Source: Dendrolimus kikuchii
Lineage: Eukaryota > Arthropoda > Insecta > Lepidoptera > Lasiocampidae
Direction of reading: 5' to 3'
DNA: 64,000 bases
Assembly: GCA_019925095.2 (NCBI GenBank)
Contig: CM034401.1
Coordinates: forward strand, 3,441,838 to 3,505,837
Part shown: positions 44,621 through 56,229 of the stretch, piece after piece
How the letters are laid out: each line of letters opens with the position of its first letter
Numbering within the stretch: the stretch's first letter is position 1
Notes under the pieces: model-generated
Told to the model about the DNA's origin: nothing
Databases searched by the model: none
Seen by the model: only the letters and a program-made list of their open reading frames with translations
Translations under genes and position numbers: made by a program

Positions 44621-45079
44621 ATCGTATCGTAATCGCAAAAACAGAAACATTAAGAAAGTACACGGATGAAGCCTTAATGCCGCAGTCAGAAAGTTTTAAA
44701 GACAGTTAATTTAAGAACTACTAAGTATAATTATTGCGATTTATAAATGCTTAACCGTGAAATGCTGCCGTCATTTTAATGATTTACGTTGACAGCGATC
44801 TGGGATTCATATTTTTCGCTTTTGTATATGAGTTTTTGAAGCTATCCCTTATTATATATATCTAATCTCACACAAGTCGGACCCATACTTGGCGAGTATC
44901 CCGTCCGTACCCCAGAAATGGGAGACACAAAGCTCAGCAGTGGCACGGTTATGGGCTTCTATTATTGTATTTGTAGGAATCGTATTTGTTATTATAAAAT
45001 AACCATACAACGGAAGTAGTCAATAACCGGATAGAGTATTCTTTCATGTAGTAATCTGAAGTCGTTTAACTGGATGTCG
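44621..45079. other. Unassigned DNA
   Basis: Nothing was recognised with confidence. tgggagacacaaagctcagc to gcacggttatgggcttct (about 44920-44960) may be a LINE scrap. Confidence 0.3.
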
Positions 45080-45545
45080 ACGTAGAAACATTTATTATTA
45101 AGCTAACGGATATCGGAAATGGAGTAACCGGTTGTTGGAAGTTAATACGGATGGCGGAAGTTGGTTTTATGAAGGAAGTGAAACTGAAGTGGCGCCACAG
45201 CATTACCGGATGGTGTCACTGCGGCGCGCTACGAGGACCTGTTAAATACACGGTGTTCGGGCAGAGGAGGGGCAGTCTTAAACCGACAGTCTACGGATCT
45301 ACAACCAAGTCTACGACGGACAGTCTACATTGGTAGTCTCGGACGAGGAGCACGGCAAATTGCTGCTCGACACCTGACAAGCGTGGATGCAACTCTTGTA
45401 TTTGTCCTAATATTTCTGTGTATTATTGCGCAATATTTAATATCGTAATTGTAATAATTGTAGCGTAATAAACTTTGACTATAATATTTCAGATTATTAT
45501 TGTGTTATTCTCGGAGCGTCATTCATACGCCGGCGACGTGAACCC
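45080..45545 (+). repeat. LTR-like segment (low certainty)
   Basis: A stretch of moderate G+C ends in aataaactttgactataata, then cggagcgtcattcatacgcc and ggcgacgtgaacccgacata. A polyadenylation-like signal followed by 'ggcgacgtgaaccc' looks like an R-U5/primer-binding junction of an LTR element, but no second LTR or gag-pol was found. Confidence 0.35.
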
Positions 45546-46689
45546 GACATACATATTAACCAAATAATTAGTTGACACGTTTCCTCAGACGGTAGGATGA
45601 AAGTGTTGAATAAAAAATCTGTCCTTAAGACCATTGGAATAGCAGAAAAATGGGAAGAAGTAACATGATGACTTGTTGGCGGACGCGCCCTTCGCATAAA
45701 CGTCACGATGTCATTTGTAAAAATTGCGGCCACCCAACTCCGGCAATTTCGGAACAAGCACTGCCTGGAGACGCATTCGTACTAAAAACTTTTGTTTTGT
45801 ATGAAAATGAAATTTACACCTTGTTTGCGTATATTTATTCATTGTGTATCTAATATTCGTAGCCAATTATAACTTCTATTTATGTAAATATTGTGTGTAT
45901 CCAGAAAAAAATACCCCCACTCTTTGTTGACGAGAATTTTGTACTTCCTATTTAAACGGTAATTATGTAAAATGTACAAAAATACATTTTTTGTTTGTTT
46001 AATGATAGAAGGGCAATTTCCTGTCGGGTAGTTTAATAAGCATCAATAATATCAATAGTGTTGTAAATTAACACTAAAACAAAAAAAAGTGTATATTAAT
46101 TTCGATAATCCGTTTTATGTCAACAGTAATATACACTATACAAACAATTTGGGACTAGGAGTTACGTCAATAATTTGCAAAATGACTCGTACACATCTAC
46201 ATAGAAAACGTGATTATTGAACCTGCATACGTAAGTGCTATAGTTGTCTCTAAGTTATTTATGTCGCATATTGTAGCATAAAATGTAAACAATAGCTATA
46301 TTACTAGAAAGAATCTTTATCATTTAGGATGCGTATCACTATTATATAACTTTAAAAAAAAACGGAAAAGATACAACATACACTATATCGCCTATTTCCT
46401 GTAATATTAGACAGAGATGATGAATCTCCACTTACAATTATCCTCACAGACATCTTTCACTTTATATAGAGTTTAATAATATGTATATTACGTAAACATT
46501 ATTTAGCATTGTGTCCTGTATCCTTGATGGCAGTATCATATCTCATTGCGTATATGGACTCTTATTATTAGGATGTATATATATATAAGGTATAATTTAA
46601 TATGATCCACGAGAACGCTGCCGATAAACTGCGGTGCAGTTTGGCAATGCAATTGTTTGTATAATGTTGTAACTTTGTTTGAAAAAAAA
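45546..46689. other. Unassigned DNA
   Basis: A plus-strand frame at 45650-45853 includes HDVICKNCGHPTPAISEQAL, with a CxxC pair, but no domain can be named. The rest is AT-rich. Confidence 0.3.
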
Positions 46690-46698
46690 GTAAGTAAG

Positions 46699-46770
<72 letters not shown>
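46690..46770. repeat. (TA)n microsatellite
   Basis: A TA run of about 70 bp preceded by GTAA repeats. Confidence 0.95.
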
Positions 46771-46774
<4 letters not shown>

Positions 46775-47345
46775 ATTCATATATACATGCACCAATTATT
46801 TGAGATGACTTTTACATAACTTTTCTTTAATATAATTTTACGTTAACTTATAGTAATATATCAAAACCATAATGATATATTATTTTAACATAATTGCAAA
46901 TATACAACTCTACAAGATCAATGTCTTAGAGCGGAAATGTCTAACCAAAGTAACCAAATTCGGGGGTGACGAAAAGAAATGGCAGAAACATTGGAACCTC
47001 CGCAGGGGGAACCGGAGACAGTTATTTAAATTTGAATAATATAATATGGAAAAAATTACATCACTTAATACCGTAATAAAAGTGCACTAAGCGACCGAGG
47101 CATTACTGCTGGCAAACGGAGAGCATGCAAATCAAATGGTAGGGGGTCATGCCAAATTGCAAATTCGGCTTATGCAACGTGAAATGAAATATAAAGTGTG
47201 TTTAGAAGAAAATATGTCTTCTGGAGCTTTGGAACTCATTACAATATTATGAGGACGTGACGAGATTTCTCTTGTTTCTGGATCTGTTGATCTATTAGCT
47301 TTTAAGGAATATGTAGACACTTCATTTTTGATGTGGTTTGGAAAG
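46771..47345. other. Unassigned DNA with a possible decayed coding piece
   Basis: About 47110-47250 (plus) reads GEHANQMVGGHAKLQIRLMQ and continues to SSGALELITIL before a stop. There is no start codon, neighbouring exon or known family. Confidence 0.25.
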
Positions 47346-47622
47346 TTTTTTTTTATTGCAGGAAATCAGCAGACAGGCAGACGGCCCACTTTATGGAAAG
47401 CGGTTATCATCGCCTATGGACATTTGCTACAAATGCGCTGCTGCTCTCTTAAAGGGGACTGGAACCTGGTCACTAATGCCGGAACTCAAGGTTGTTATGG
47501 CGACATACTTTAGACCAGGGGTGGTAGCCGTCCAGTCGGGCAAATGCCCTACCACCTGGCTATGGGTTGTTAAGTCGCCTATTACGACAGGCCGCCCGGC
47601 CGCAAGGAATTGTATTCTTGTA
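47346..47622 (-). mobile_element. Repeat A copy with deletions
   Basis: T9 head, cagacaggcagacggcccac present; the 'aacaccaaaggtg' and 'acacaa' blocks and the terminal hairpin are deleted. Confidence 0.85.
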
Positions 47623-48042
47623 GTATATAAGTAATGTTAATAGATTCCATTTACAAGGGAAAGGGATGGAAAAACAGTCAAGTGCGTGGCAGATCACAAA
47701 CAATGATAAGTCCAGTAGTGGCACGATCACTATTTATGTCCGTTTACAAAACTCAAAATTATATCTCATAAACTATTTAGTGTAGCTACACTAGCTAGCT
47801 TTTTCAAATAAATATTCGTTGAAAGTATATTGTAAACTTTACCACCTCGATATTTTGCACAATTTTCCAATTTAGACTTCAATAGTATGAAGAGAACGCA
47901 CAATTTTCGCGACGAAAATCTCGCTACCTATTGATTAAAATAAAAAAAATGTTTTGTATATATGTAACATTTCAATCATTAGTTGTACGTGCAGCGGCCA
48001 AGCCTAATCTTTATTATTTTTCACGATTTCATTACAGCCCTG
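47623..48042. other. Unassigned DNA
   Basis: Nothing was recognised here. Confidence 0.4.
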
Positions 48043-48486
48043 AATAGTAGAATACACACATACATACATACATAACTTCACGCCAGTTCCCTTGCGGGGT
48101 AGGCACGAACAACAGAGCGCCATTTAGGCTTATTCTTACACACCTCACTCGCTTTTTTCACATTCATAACTCTTGTCATGCACGCTCGTCTGTTCTTAAG
48201 GCTCCTGACATCACCTTCTGCTAGTACACGATCAATTTGATCATGGAAGGTGTGTCGTGGCCTTCCACGACTTCTGCATCCATCCACTTTTGCATTGTAT
48301 ATCTGTTTAGTCATTCTTTCATCATGCATTCTTTCCACATGCCCGAACCACCGGAGCATTCCTTTCCTTACCTTCACCCCGACACTCTCTTTCAGACCAA
48401 CTCTCTTTCTTACTTCGGTATTACGAACGCGGTCCGCGAGCGTCACTCCGCAGATTTTGCGCAATGCTCGCAGTGCAATAGTAGAA
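48043..48486 (-). mobile_element. RTE-A LINE copy 11, longest intact C-terminal frame, 10-bp TSD
   Basis: The direct repeat aatagtagaa at 48043-48052 and 48477-48486 brackets a 424-bp insert. The frame is open from the cropped edge: ALRKICGVTLADRVRNTEVR, KRVGLKESVGVKVRKGMLRW, FGHVERMHDERMTKQIYNAK through ARELA. It gives the best view of the family C terminus and supplies the segment missing in copy 1. Confidence 0.93.
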
Positions 48487-49218
48487 CAATGATTAAATAT
48501 CCCCTCAAAAGATTATCTATATGGCCCTGTAGTTTCTAAGAAAATTGATGTAACACATAAAGACAAACGGACAGACAAACAGACGAATGGACATGACGAA
48601 AACATAGGGGTTCGGTTATTGCCAAAATTGTATCTATAGACACGTTCTACCACATTTACATTCTATTACGAGCAAGTAATGTTATACGCAGCCAGTACAA
48701 GCCGGTAACAACATATAATTATGCAAAGAAATAGACGTTATTTGTTTTCAGTAAACTGCCGAGGTGTAATGAGATTCCGATTAGCTCTATCCGAAGTTAT
48801 TAGGATTTAGTATAACGACACACCTACCGAAGGTACGGTGCCGACACTTCGGCGTTTGAATTATCGGTCTTAGAATTCGATTGGCATGCAAAACCAAATG
48901 CGCCGAACAATTGGAATTCTCGTCTTATAGTTTAGCGCGTTCGCGATGGAAAATAGTACGAAACTACTACTTATTCCTTTAAATTATTAATTTTATCAGT
49001 GTTGGCAACATGAAGAGATGAAATTATTTACTTTTAGATCCATAAAAGTATCGGAGCATGTACATAAAATGGTTCAAACACGTTCGCCGAATTTTCGATC
49101 GCGTAACGCGTCGCATGATGTATTCATTGTTATTAAAAATACAATGAATACGTTCTCATTGTTCTCACACAAACAGCCGCTCGACGATAGGTTCGGCATT
49201 ACGCCGAACGCTACGTAT
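48487..49218. other. Unassigned DNA
   Basis: Phrases such as attttcggc and gccgaac recur around 48830-49220 and again at 49735-49765, on the far side of the next LINE insertion. They may be one old element split by that LINE. Confidence 0.35.
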
Positions 49219-49735
49219 TTTCGGCTGATAAATGAATGAATGAAATAACTTTATTGTTTACAGGAAATTAGAACTACGTTCTTAAAACTAGGTACAGTAA
49301 ATGTTGAACAAAGGGCGGCCTTGTCGCTTAAAGCGATCTCTTCCAGGCAACCCCCTAAACTAAAGAAAATATTAACACAAGAGTGGCGGTGAAGACAATA
49401 AACAATATGAAACATTCCAAAAATAAGTGAAAAATAAATAATAATATACTTTATATACTATACAAAAATAGGATATATACTATATATAGAATCAGCAGCA
49501 TGTTTTAGATTTGCGAGGACTAAAGATATCTAGTAATCATGAGTTTAAAAGCCAATATGGATTTAGCTTGTCTGATGTTGTGTGGCAAACGAACAGCCTG
49601 TACCGTGAAAGAGTTATTAACGATGGAAGAAATGTGTACAGGTATAACGGGAATGAGAAAGATATAGAAATCAAAATGTTCCTTTAAATACGGAGGGGTA
49701 CGATGATCAAAACCACTGCGAGCGTATTTAGCCGA
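49219..49735 (-). mobile_element. LINE 3' end, same family as 43596-43968
   Basis: The minus-strand frame contains NNSFTVQAVRLPHNIRQAK with decay, then the 3' UTR signature (cttgtcgcttaaagcgatct) and an 'aatgaatgaatga' tail. It is 5' truncated. Confidence 0.7.
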
Positions 49736-49832
49736 ACTTTTTGCGCCGTATTTTCGGCAGGTGTGTAGCTAGCTTTAAACGCCTCCGAGCCGTGCGCCAT
49801 CTACCGGCGCGTCCCGAGTCCTTAGGATAATT

Positions 49833-50235
49833 ATGCAAAATTGCTCCGATTCATACAACCCCGACTTTTTAGAAACATTATCGTTCCCAGTAATGGGAAT
49901 GCGTTCTGATAATGTTGACTTTTATTGTGAGTTTATTAGAGAAATGCAAATCGAAATTGCCTATTACATTAGGTGCCTGTTTTATACCAAGTTTTCATTT
50001 AGTGACGGTTCTATCGTTTATATCACGTGTTGTATTTATTTATGGAATAGGGTATTAAAAACCTTGAGTCCGTGGAAACCACTAAAAACTATTCCAAAAT
50101 ATAAAAAAGACTGGTCCATGCGAAAGGCGATTGGAAGTGTAGAGCGTACCTCACTCAAAGAATTAACCTTTGTATCCAGCGAGGTAAGCTAGGCTTCTAG
50201 GTACACTGCCTTGCGACATCGGCCTGGTGGTATTG
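49833..50235 (+). mobile_element. Retroelement 3' fragment, VETLGPWGP family, copy 6
   Basis: A 119-codon frame includes YLWNRVLKTLSPWKPLKTIP, aligning with the VETLGPWGPS block. A shifted frame then reads AYLTQRINLCIQRGKLGF, aligning with the YLAQRI..AIQRGN block. The frame is open only because the shift falls near its end. Confidence 0.55.
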
Positions 50236-50269
50236 GACGGGTTTTAGTTTATTATATATGTATATATAA

Positions 50270-50437
50270 TATGGAACGGTATGGCGATCCAGCGAGGAAA
50301 CGTAGGCTTCTGATCACCTTACCCATAGAAGACGGTGATCTACTAGGCTCAGTATTCTACTTATAATCTTGAGGGACTATGGGTAAAATACAATACAAAT
50401 AAATTTAGTTTTCTTTTATTGTATTCGAATATATGTA
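50270..50437 (+). mobile_element. Retroelement 3' fragment, VETLGPWGP family, copy 7 (tail)
   Basis: gcgatccagcgaggaaacgt, agaagacggtgatctactag and the tail cttgagggactatgggtaaa are the reverse of 1617-1745. About 35 bp separate it from copy 6. Confidence 0.65.
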
Positions 50438-50643
50438 ACTATATATATATATAAATGGATCGTAGAAATATATGTACACGCATAACTTGAAAACGACTTT
50501 ACCGATTTTGATGATTTTTTATGAGTGTTTGAGTGGGTCCCCGGATTATTTAGACGCACAATTAGAACCGGTAAGTCGCACTGGAATTGGGTTCTACATT
50601 TTTATTTTTTCATAGCAAGACAACGTCTGCCAGGACCTCCAGT
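50438..50643 (+). mobile_element. Diverged Helitron
   Basis: The head is a TA-rich tatatatataaatgg. gagtgtttgagtgggtcccc is shared with the tandem units of 6289-6852, and the end gacaacgtctgccaggacct is followed by ccagtt, where CTAG has mutated to CCAG. Confidence 0.6.
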
Positions 50644-50685
50644 TGTATATATTTGTAAGTTTATATTATAATTAGTATTTTAAAT

Positions 50686-50852
50686 CGATATTAGACGGTT
50701 AATTTCTGTCTTTAATTTGAATGAATCAACCAAAGTGATCTACATAAACATTATCTTGAATCATTCAATGTCATTGAATACCATCGAGTTTTTTAAGTTC
50801 TGTGACTTTCAACCAAACTCATTCAACTTGGTTGATCCGTCTAATATCATCG
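50686..50852. mobile_element. MITE (ttagacgg family), intact copy
   Basis: cgatattagacggttaa at the left and ccgtctaatatcatcg at the right are inverted repeats. Inner arms around aatcaacca/tggttgatc also pair. About 167 bp; an interrupted relative is at 22336-23027. Confidence 0.75.
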
Positions 50853-51119
50853 TTAAACCTAAAACAAAATTATTCTAAGTTAAATTTAATCGGTGAATTT
50901 CTGTAAGCGCCATTCTAAGAAACGTTGCCATGCAAATGGTTGTCTCGTTTTAACCGCATCATGTTGGCAACGAGACGGTAATGGCACACTGACGTTATAC
51001 TTTTCTCACTTTGTGGTTTATCTGTAGTAAGCACTATATGAATTCAGTGTTAGTAGCATTTATTCTTCGCACGTTTTGTAAGAGGAAAGAAGACATCACA
51101 ACTTCTCACCAGAGTTAAT
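50853..51119. other. Spacer
   Basis: Nothing was recognised here. Confidence 0.4.
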
Positions 51120-51660
51120 AGAAATATAGATAGATAGATAGCTAGACAACACTTTATTGCTCACCAAATAAACAATTACAAAAAACAAACAATAGTGTAA
51201 TGGTAAAAACAATAAACGGCCTTATTGCTTATTAATATTTTTGTTATTTTTTTATTGCAGGAGTTCAGCAGACAGGCAGACGGCCCACTTGATGGAAACC
51301 GGTTACCATCGCCTATAGACATTTGTAACACCAAAGGTGCTACAAATGCGCTGCTGCTCTCTTAAGGGAGACTGGAACCTCACTAATGCCGGAACACAAC
51401 TCAAGGTTGTTATGGCGACATACTTTAGACCAGGGGTGGTAGCCGTCCAGTCGGGCAAATGCCCTACCACCTGGCCGTGGGTTGTTAAGTCGCCTCTAAC
51501 GACAGGCCGCCCGGCCGCTGGAAATTGTATTCTTTCTCCGTTCCTGCACGGATAGAATCTCTTCCAGGCAATCTAACTTAAAGAATATTTTAAACTAATC
51601 AGGTAGTACAGAGCATTATATGGGACATAACTTAAATACATATTAACATATTTATAAGAT
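51120..51660 (-). mobile_element. LINE 3' UTR fragment interrupted by repeat A
   Basis: A TAGA tail and caacactttattgctcacca (51120-51235) are the first part. gaatctcttccaggcaatct from 51554 onward is the continuation. Repeat A sits exactly between the two halves of the 'cgctaaaagcgatctcttcc' signature. Confidence 0.75.
51240..51556 (-). mobile_element. Repeat A, full-length copy inside a LINE 3' UTR
   Basis: T7 head and intact hairpin tccgttcctgcacgga. It interrupts a LINE fragment, so it is the younger of the two. Confidence 0.9.
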
Positions 51661-52504
51661 ATATCTCGTATTTTATTAGTTAACAGTATTAAAAGAATTA
51701 AGTAAGTAAGTTCTTTTTACCATTCAATCATTACGTACAGACACAATAGTAGAAATAATGGCCTATTTCCATCCTCCCTTTAGCACTAAATAAGTAGCCG
51801 CACCCAGCATCAAGGGATTAACTATTAAAATAAAGTATAAAAATCTACGTCTAGAATGGTCAACAAAAATCAAGACACGAAATCGAAACCACGTTAAAAA
51901 TAAAAAAAATAATTAGAAATATATAATCTACATTCAGATAACTATCTGTGGGGGACAAACGCAGTATCTGTGTCGATTTATCTCGGACCAGAATTGGACA
52001 ATGTGATACATCAATCATAGTTTTGTCCACTCTATTGATAAATCTAACACGTACATTCAATCTTGTTAAGTTCATTAACAAGGATTTATTTAGAAAAAAA
52101 CAAATCACTAAGGTTGAAAGTAAAAGTGACTATTTTTGGACTCTTTAATAAAGCTGTGAATACTGAACATGAATATTAAGAATAATAATCGCCAAGGAAA
52201 TAATTAGTTGCCATTGCCATGCTCCTAAATTCTAGACGATTAATCTCCCTTTTGACATTTTATTATTGAAAATATATTTTTTAGGTTAAAACAGGACATT
52301 TTGGAGAGAATAATTAACGATGTATAAACGTTGTCCGTCGATCTATATTTTCCAAATTCTGAATGTTGTTAATTCCATATAATGCCTACTCATATGTAAT
52401 TTTATCAAATTTCTTCATTTTTCCAAATCTTAATTTTTTTATTATATATACGTCACAAATTCCAAATTGCCAAAGTTCGAATTATAAAAATATAAAAGTT
52501 AATA
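51661..52504. other. AT-rich unassigned DNA
   Basis: Nothing was recognised here. Confidence 0.4.
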
Positions 52505-52695
52505 TCATATCCGTGCAGGAATGGAGAAAGAATACAAATTCCCGCGGGAAGGCGATCTGTCGTAAGAGGCGACAGAATAACCCACAGCCAGGTGGTAGGG
52601 TACTTGCCCGTCTGCATGGTTACCACCTCTGGTCTAGAGCATGCCACCCTAACAAGCTTGAGTTGTATTCCGACATTAGGGGCTAGGTTCCAGTT
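52505..52695 (+). mobile_element. Repeat A, opposite orientation, half copy
   Basis: Starts atccgtgcaggaatggagaa and stops after ctaggttccagtt. The A-rich half is missing. Confidence 0.8.
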
Positions 52696-52945
52696 ATTGG
52701 ATTACCCAACATTCACAATATTTAGCTTACTTGCAACACTGATTTATTTATTTGCAATTACAATCAGAAAATAAATAATAAAATATTACTTACTGGCAGA
52801 ATTTAAAATCCGATATTCTATAGAATGCCTAGGCATAGTATGCCTGTAACTCTGAATTGATGTTGGTTGTTCATCCATTAATAATGCGACAGATTCAGGT
52901 TCAAGGATTCATATCTATCCGGACCTACGCAATTCTTCTGCATAC

Positions 52946-53260
52946 AGCGTCACGCCGTAAGCACTCTATTGTATTTGTAACAGACCACGGTTTAAGATTA
53001 CTTCAATGAAGACTTATATACAGCTGGGCTGCATTGAGGAAGCCAAAGACAGACCACCGTCTAAGTATGCTTTAATAAACACTTATACAGCTGGGCTGCA
53101 TTGACGACGCCGAAAACAGACCACCGTTTAAGAGTGCTTTAATAAAGACTTATACAGCAGCTGGGGTGCATTGACGAAACCGAAGACAGACCACCGTCTA
53201 AGAGTGCTTTAATAAAGACTTATACAGCTGGGCTGCATTGACAGCCGAAGCCTATTGGCA
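52946..53260. repeat. ~68-bp tandem array, four units, after an LTR-like start
   Basis: agaccacc-type starts at 52982, 53051, 53118 and 53188 give periods of 69, 67 and 70 bp. Each unit holds ctttaataaagacttataca and gctgggctgcattgac. The upstream agcgtcacgccgta is shared with 21390-21410, so the array seems to have grown within an LTR-like repeat. Confidence 0.8.
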
Positions 53261-53865
53261 CGATAAACACATTTGTCATAAATAACAACAATTGATTACA
53301 AGCAAGGGTCATGAAACGTAGTTAACCGTCGCATGGCCAAATAACCGCGTTCAACCCTACACTGGCGGCCACAAATCAAATGTTTTGATAGCACCGTGGT
53401 ATTAACGAGACAATTTGATTGCGGACATATCCACGGCAAATTGCTTCTAAATTATATTTTCTGTTTACTTTTCTGCCAAACTCCATGTTTCGGTATGTTG
53501 ATATGTATTTATGGACACAGACGACGGGCGTATTTAAGCATTTGTGTATATAACGTTAATTAACGAGTTCTGCGTACGCTTTTTGTCAAATGTTTGAATA
53601 TTATTTTTTATTTAATAATAGTAATTGTGGGAGAAGTATTATTATTTAAAAGCAATTTCTAAAACTTAAACTTGAATCAGTTGCAAGTTGAAATTACTAA
53701 CTAATTCCTTTCGAATTTCATAGATTTCATGAAATTGAAATGGAGCTTGTTAGAACTTTTAATTTATGACTGATTAAGTTTAAAAATATAAGTCTTTGAA
53801 GTTTTAGCTTACAAAATATATTAGCAAATGCGTGGCTAGACTCAACAAATACACGTTCTTTTAAA
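53261..53865. other. Unassigned DNA
   Basis: Nothing was recognised here. Confidence 0.4.
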
Positions 53866-54010
53866 AAATAATAGAATAGGATAGAATATTTTATTGTACA
53901 ATAAAATTAATGAAACAATACAAAAAACAGTTTAGAATTAGGTAAAATGGCAGCCTTATCGCTGACAGCGATCTCTTCCGGACAACCTTGGGCTGGAGAG
54001 AGAAATATGG
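53866..54010 (-). mobile_element. LINE 3' UTR fragment
   Basis: The TAGAATA-type tail, tattttattgtacaataaaa and cttatcgctgacagcgatct plus cttccggacaacc match the 43596 family. Confidence 0.7.
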
Positions 54011-54216
54011 CACAAAAGAAAGAAAGAAGAAAGAAAATAATGTTTATTTAGAGTTATTTAAAATTATTAAAGTATACATAAGCAGTTTAATAAAAGCCAA
54101 AACTTAACTAACTCTAAACAGGCCCTAACTCAGCAATTGCTGGTTGCTAACAACCAACGCTGGTCTTCCGTTAGTGCCAGGCAGTAACGTCACCTTCACA
54201 GAAGAAAAAATAACTA
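54011..54216. other. Spacer
   Basis: Nothing was recognised here. Confidence 0.4.
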
Positions 54217-54530
54217 ATGAACATTTAATTATACATACATACATGCATTCATAACTTCACGCCAGTTCCCTAGCGGGGTAGGCACGGACAACAGAGCGCC
54301 ATTTAGGCTTATTCTTACACACCTCACTTGCTTCTTTGACATTCATAACTCTTGTCATGCACGCTCGTCTGTTCTTAAGGCTGCTGACATCACCTTCTAC
54401 TAGAACACGATCAATTTGATCATGGAAGGTGTGTCGTGGCCTTCCACGACTTCTGCATCCATCCACTTTTGCATTGTATATCTGTTTAGTCATTCTTTCA
54501 TCACGCATTCTTTCCACATGAACATTTAAT
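54217..54530 (-). mobile_element. RTE-A LINE copy 12, with 13-bp TSD
   Basis: The direct repeat atgaacatttaat at 54217-54229 and 54518-54530 (its first bases may be shared with the element edge). The frame is open from VERMRDERMTKQIYNAK to ARELA. Confidence 0.9.
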
Positions 54531-54810
54531 ATTATTTATAATTAGAACACCATGAAACAAAGAATAGACATATTTTGAATAATTTATTATAAGTGTATAA
54601 TATGTTATGTAATAATGATTGAAATTTGAAAATAATGATTTAGAAAATTAATAGTAGGTACGTTACGAACAAAAAGAAATTAAATTAAATAGAACTGTAA
54701 CTATGAAATAGACTCGACTAGGCTTACTAAAAGGAGCTTGTAACAAGTGCGAGATCTGCTTGATGCCTCTGGTGTTCATATAGGAACGCTTTCAGATTAG
54801 TTTGAAAAAT

Positions 54811-55075
54811 ATATCGAGGGGTGAAAGGCTATTTGTTTTAAGCGACATTTTGTGACAGAATTGACTTGATGGTTTTCTTGGATCCTAATGTCTCAAACTT
54901 AAGGAATTATAATGAACCTGGTTTCCAACTAAAAACTACAGATTGTTTTCTTTTTTAAATATAGTATGTAGTTTACTAATGAAGTCGTTTTGTGGGTCAT
55001 TGAAATTTCAAACTCCTCTATCGACACAATTTAGCAAATGTCGCTTAAAACAAATAACCTTAGACCCCTCGATAT
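54811..55075. mobile_element. MITE (tatcgaggg family), copy 2
   Basis: atatcgaggggtgaaaggct and the inverse (...cttagacccctcgatat) bound 265 bp. gtcgcttaaaacaaata pairs with tatttgttttaagcgac. It has no coding capacity, and both copies are almost the same length. Confidence 0.85.
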
Positions 55076-55142
55076 GCACTTCGAACGGTTCTTATTGGTG
55101 GCAGAATATTGTTTCAGCACCAGAAAGCTGAATACTGGAAGC

Positions 55143-55378
55143 TTTTTTTTTTATTGCAGGAGTTCAGCAGACAGGCAGACGGCCCACTTGATAGAAAGCG
55201 GTTACCATCGCCTATGGACATTTGCAACACCAAAGGTGCTACAAATGCGCTGCTGCTCTCTTAAGGGAAACTGGAACCTGGTCACTAATGCCGGAACACA
55301 GCGCAAGGTTGTTATGGCGACATTCTTTAGACCAGGGGTGGTAGCTATCCAGTCGGGCGAACGCCCTACCACCTGGCG
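55143..55378 (-). mobile_element. Repeat A, truncated copy
   Basis: Head intact; it stops at ctaccacctggcg, so the hairpin third is missing. Confidence 0.85.
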
Positions 55379-55615
55379 AATTTTTTTTAAAGCTGCGTTT
55401 AAAGCTTTTTAAAGCTAGGGCAGAGTTTTATTGCACAATATTTTTGAAGTGAATTCTTTAGAATCGTTGTGATTTGAAACTCCAAACGAACTAACTTGAA
55501 AAAAAGCAACACTAAAAAGAGATAAACAAATAAATCTATAGGACTAAGCCTGCAAAAGTTAAAAGCAAAATAAACATTTAGAAACAACATAAATTTGTAT
55601 TAAAGGCAATTGGTG

Positions 55616-55912
55616 GGCCGGTTCCTATATCTTACTAACCGTTCATGTGTCTCGCTATCGGTCGAAATTTGACATAACCATACAAGTAATTCCCAGCAAA
55701 CGTAGCGTAGGACGCCCGCCAGCCCGGTGGTCTGACGACCTGCGCAAGATCGCCGGCAGGGGCTGGATGAGGGAGACGGTAGACCGGGATATGTGACGCG
55801 TACTTGGGGAGGCCTATGTCCGGCAGTGGACTGAGACTGGCTGAAGAAGAAGAAGATACAAGTAATTCGATGGTAGGGCAAGTGAATGTATGGTAAGATA
55901 TAGGAACCGGCC
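55616..55912. mobile_element. MITE with 20-bp perfect TIRs, carrying a nested LINE fragment
   Basis: ggccggttcctatatcttac at 55616-55635 and its exact reverse complement at 55893-55912. Without the nested 176 bp (insert plus one TSD copy) the MITE is about 120 bp. A 3-bp gtg on both sides may be its target duplication. Confidence 0.85.
55680..55868 (+). mobile_element. RTE-D LINE stub nested in the MITE, 13-bp TSD
   Basis: The direct repeat atacaagtaattc at 55680-55692 and 55856-55868 brackets an insert reading RSVGRPPARWSDDLRKIAG, RETVDRDM, a stop in place of Trp, then RVLGEAYVRQWTETG and stop, with a GAA-repeat tail. Related to 43966-44300. Confidence 0.9.
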
Positions 55913-56229
55913 GTGAGTGTATTTGAACAAATATTTCTACAAAACTGTATTTAGTTTACACGACCAGTTTTAATAGGTAGTAGTTATCTTATAATCAAAC
56001 GGTCGTAGTCATTAGCTATAACTGGTCCGGTTATTAAGTGTAATACAATTTTTAATTAATTACATGTCGTTGTCTTCATACATACACCATGTGCTTCCCA
56101 CGTAATTAAAATTCTGTTATGATATGTTATTTTAAACTTGTACGTATAATTAGGTAAGTCCGATTTCGGTATTAAATGTGCAAATATTTGTATATGCTCT
56201 TAGGATTATTATTTTAAAAATATAAGATA
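55913..56229. other. AT-rich spacer
   Basis: Nothing was recognised here. Confidence 0.4.

Noticed and set aside
45650..45853. Zinc-binding or CULT-type domain from CKNCGH
   Set aside because: Only one CxxC pair is visible and no second pair or surrounding domain can be matched.
48237..48539. Open frames reading MIMEGVSWPSTTSASIHFCI at several sites
   Set aside because: They are the antisense shadow of the RTE-A coding sequence.
52946..53260. CRISPR-like array
   Set aside because: Units of about 68 bp repeat throughout with no unique spacers, in a eukaryotic genome.
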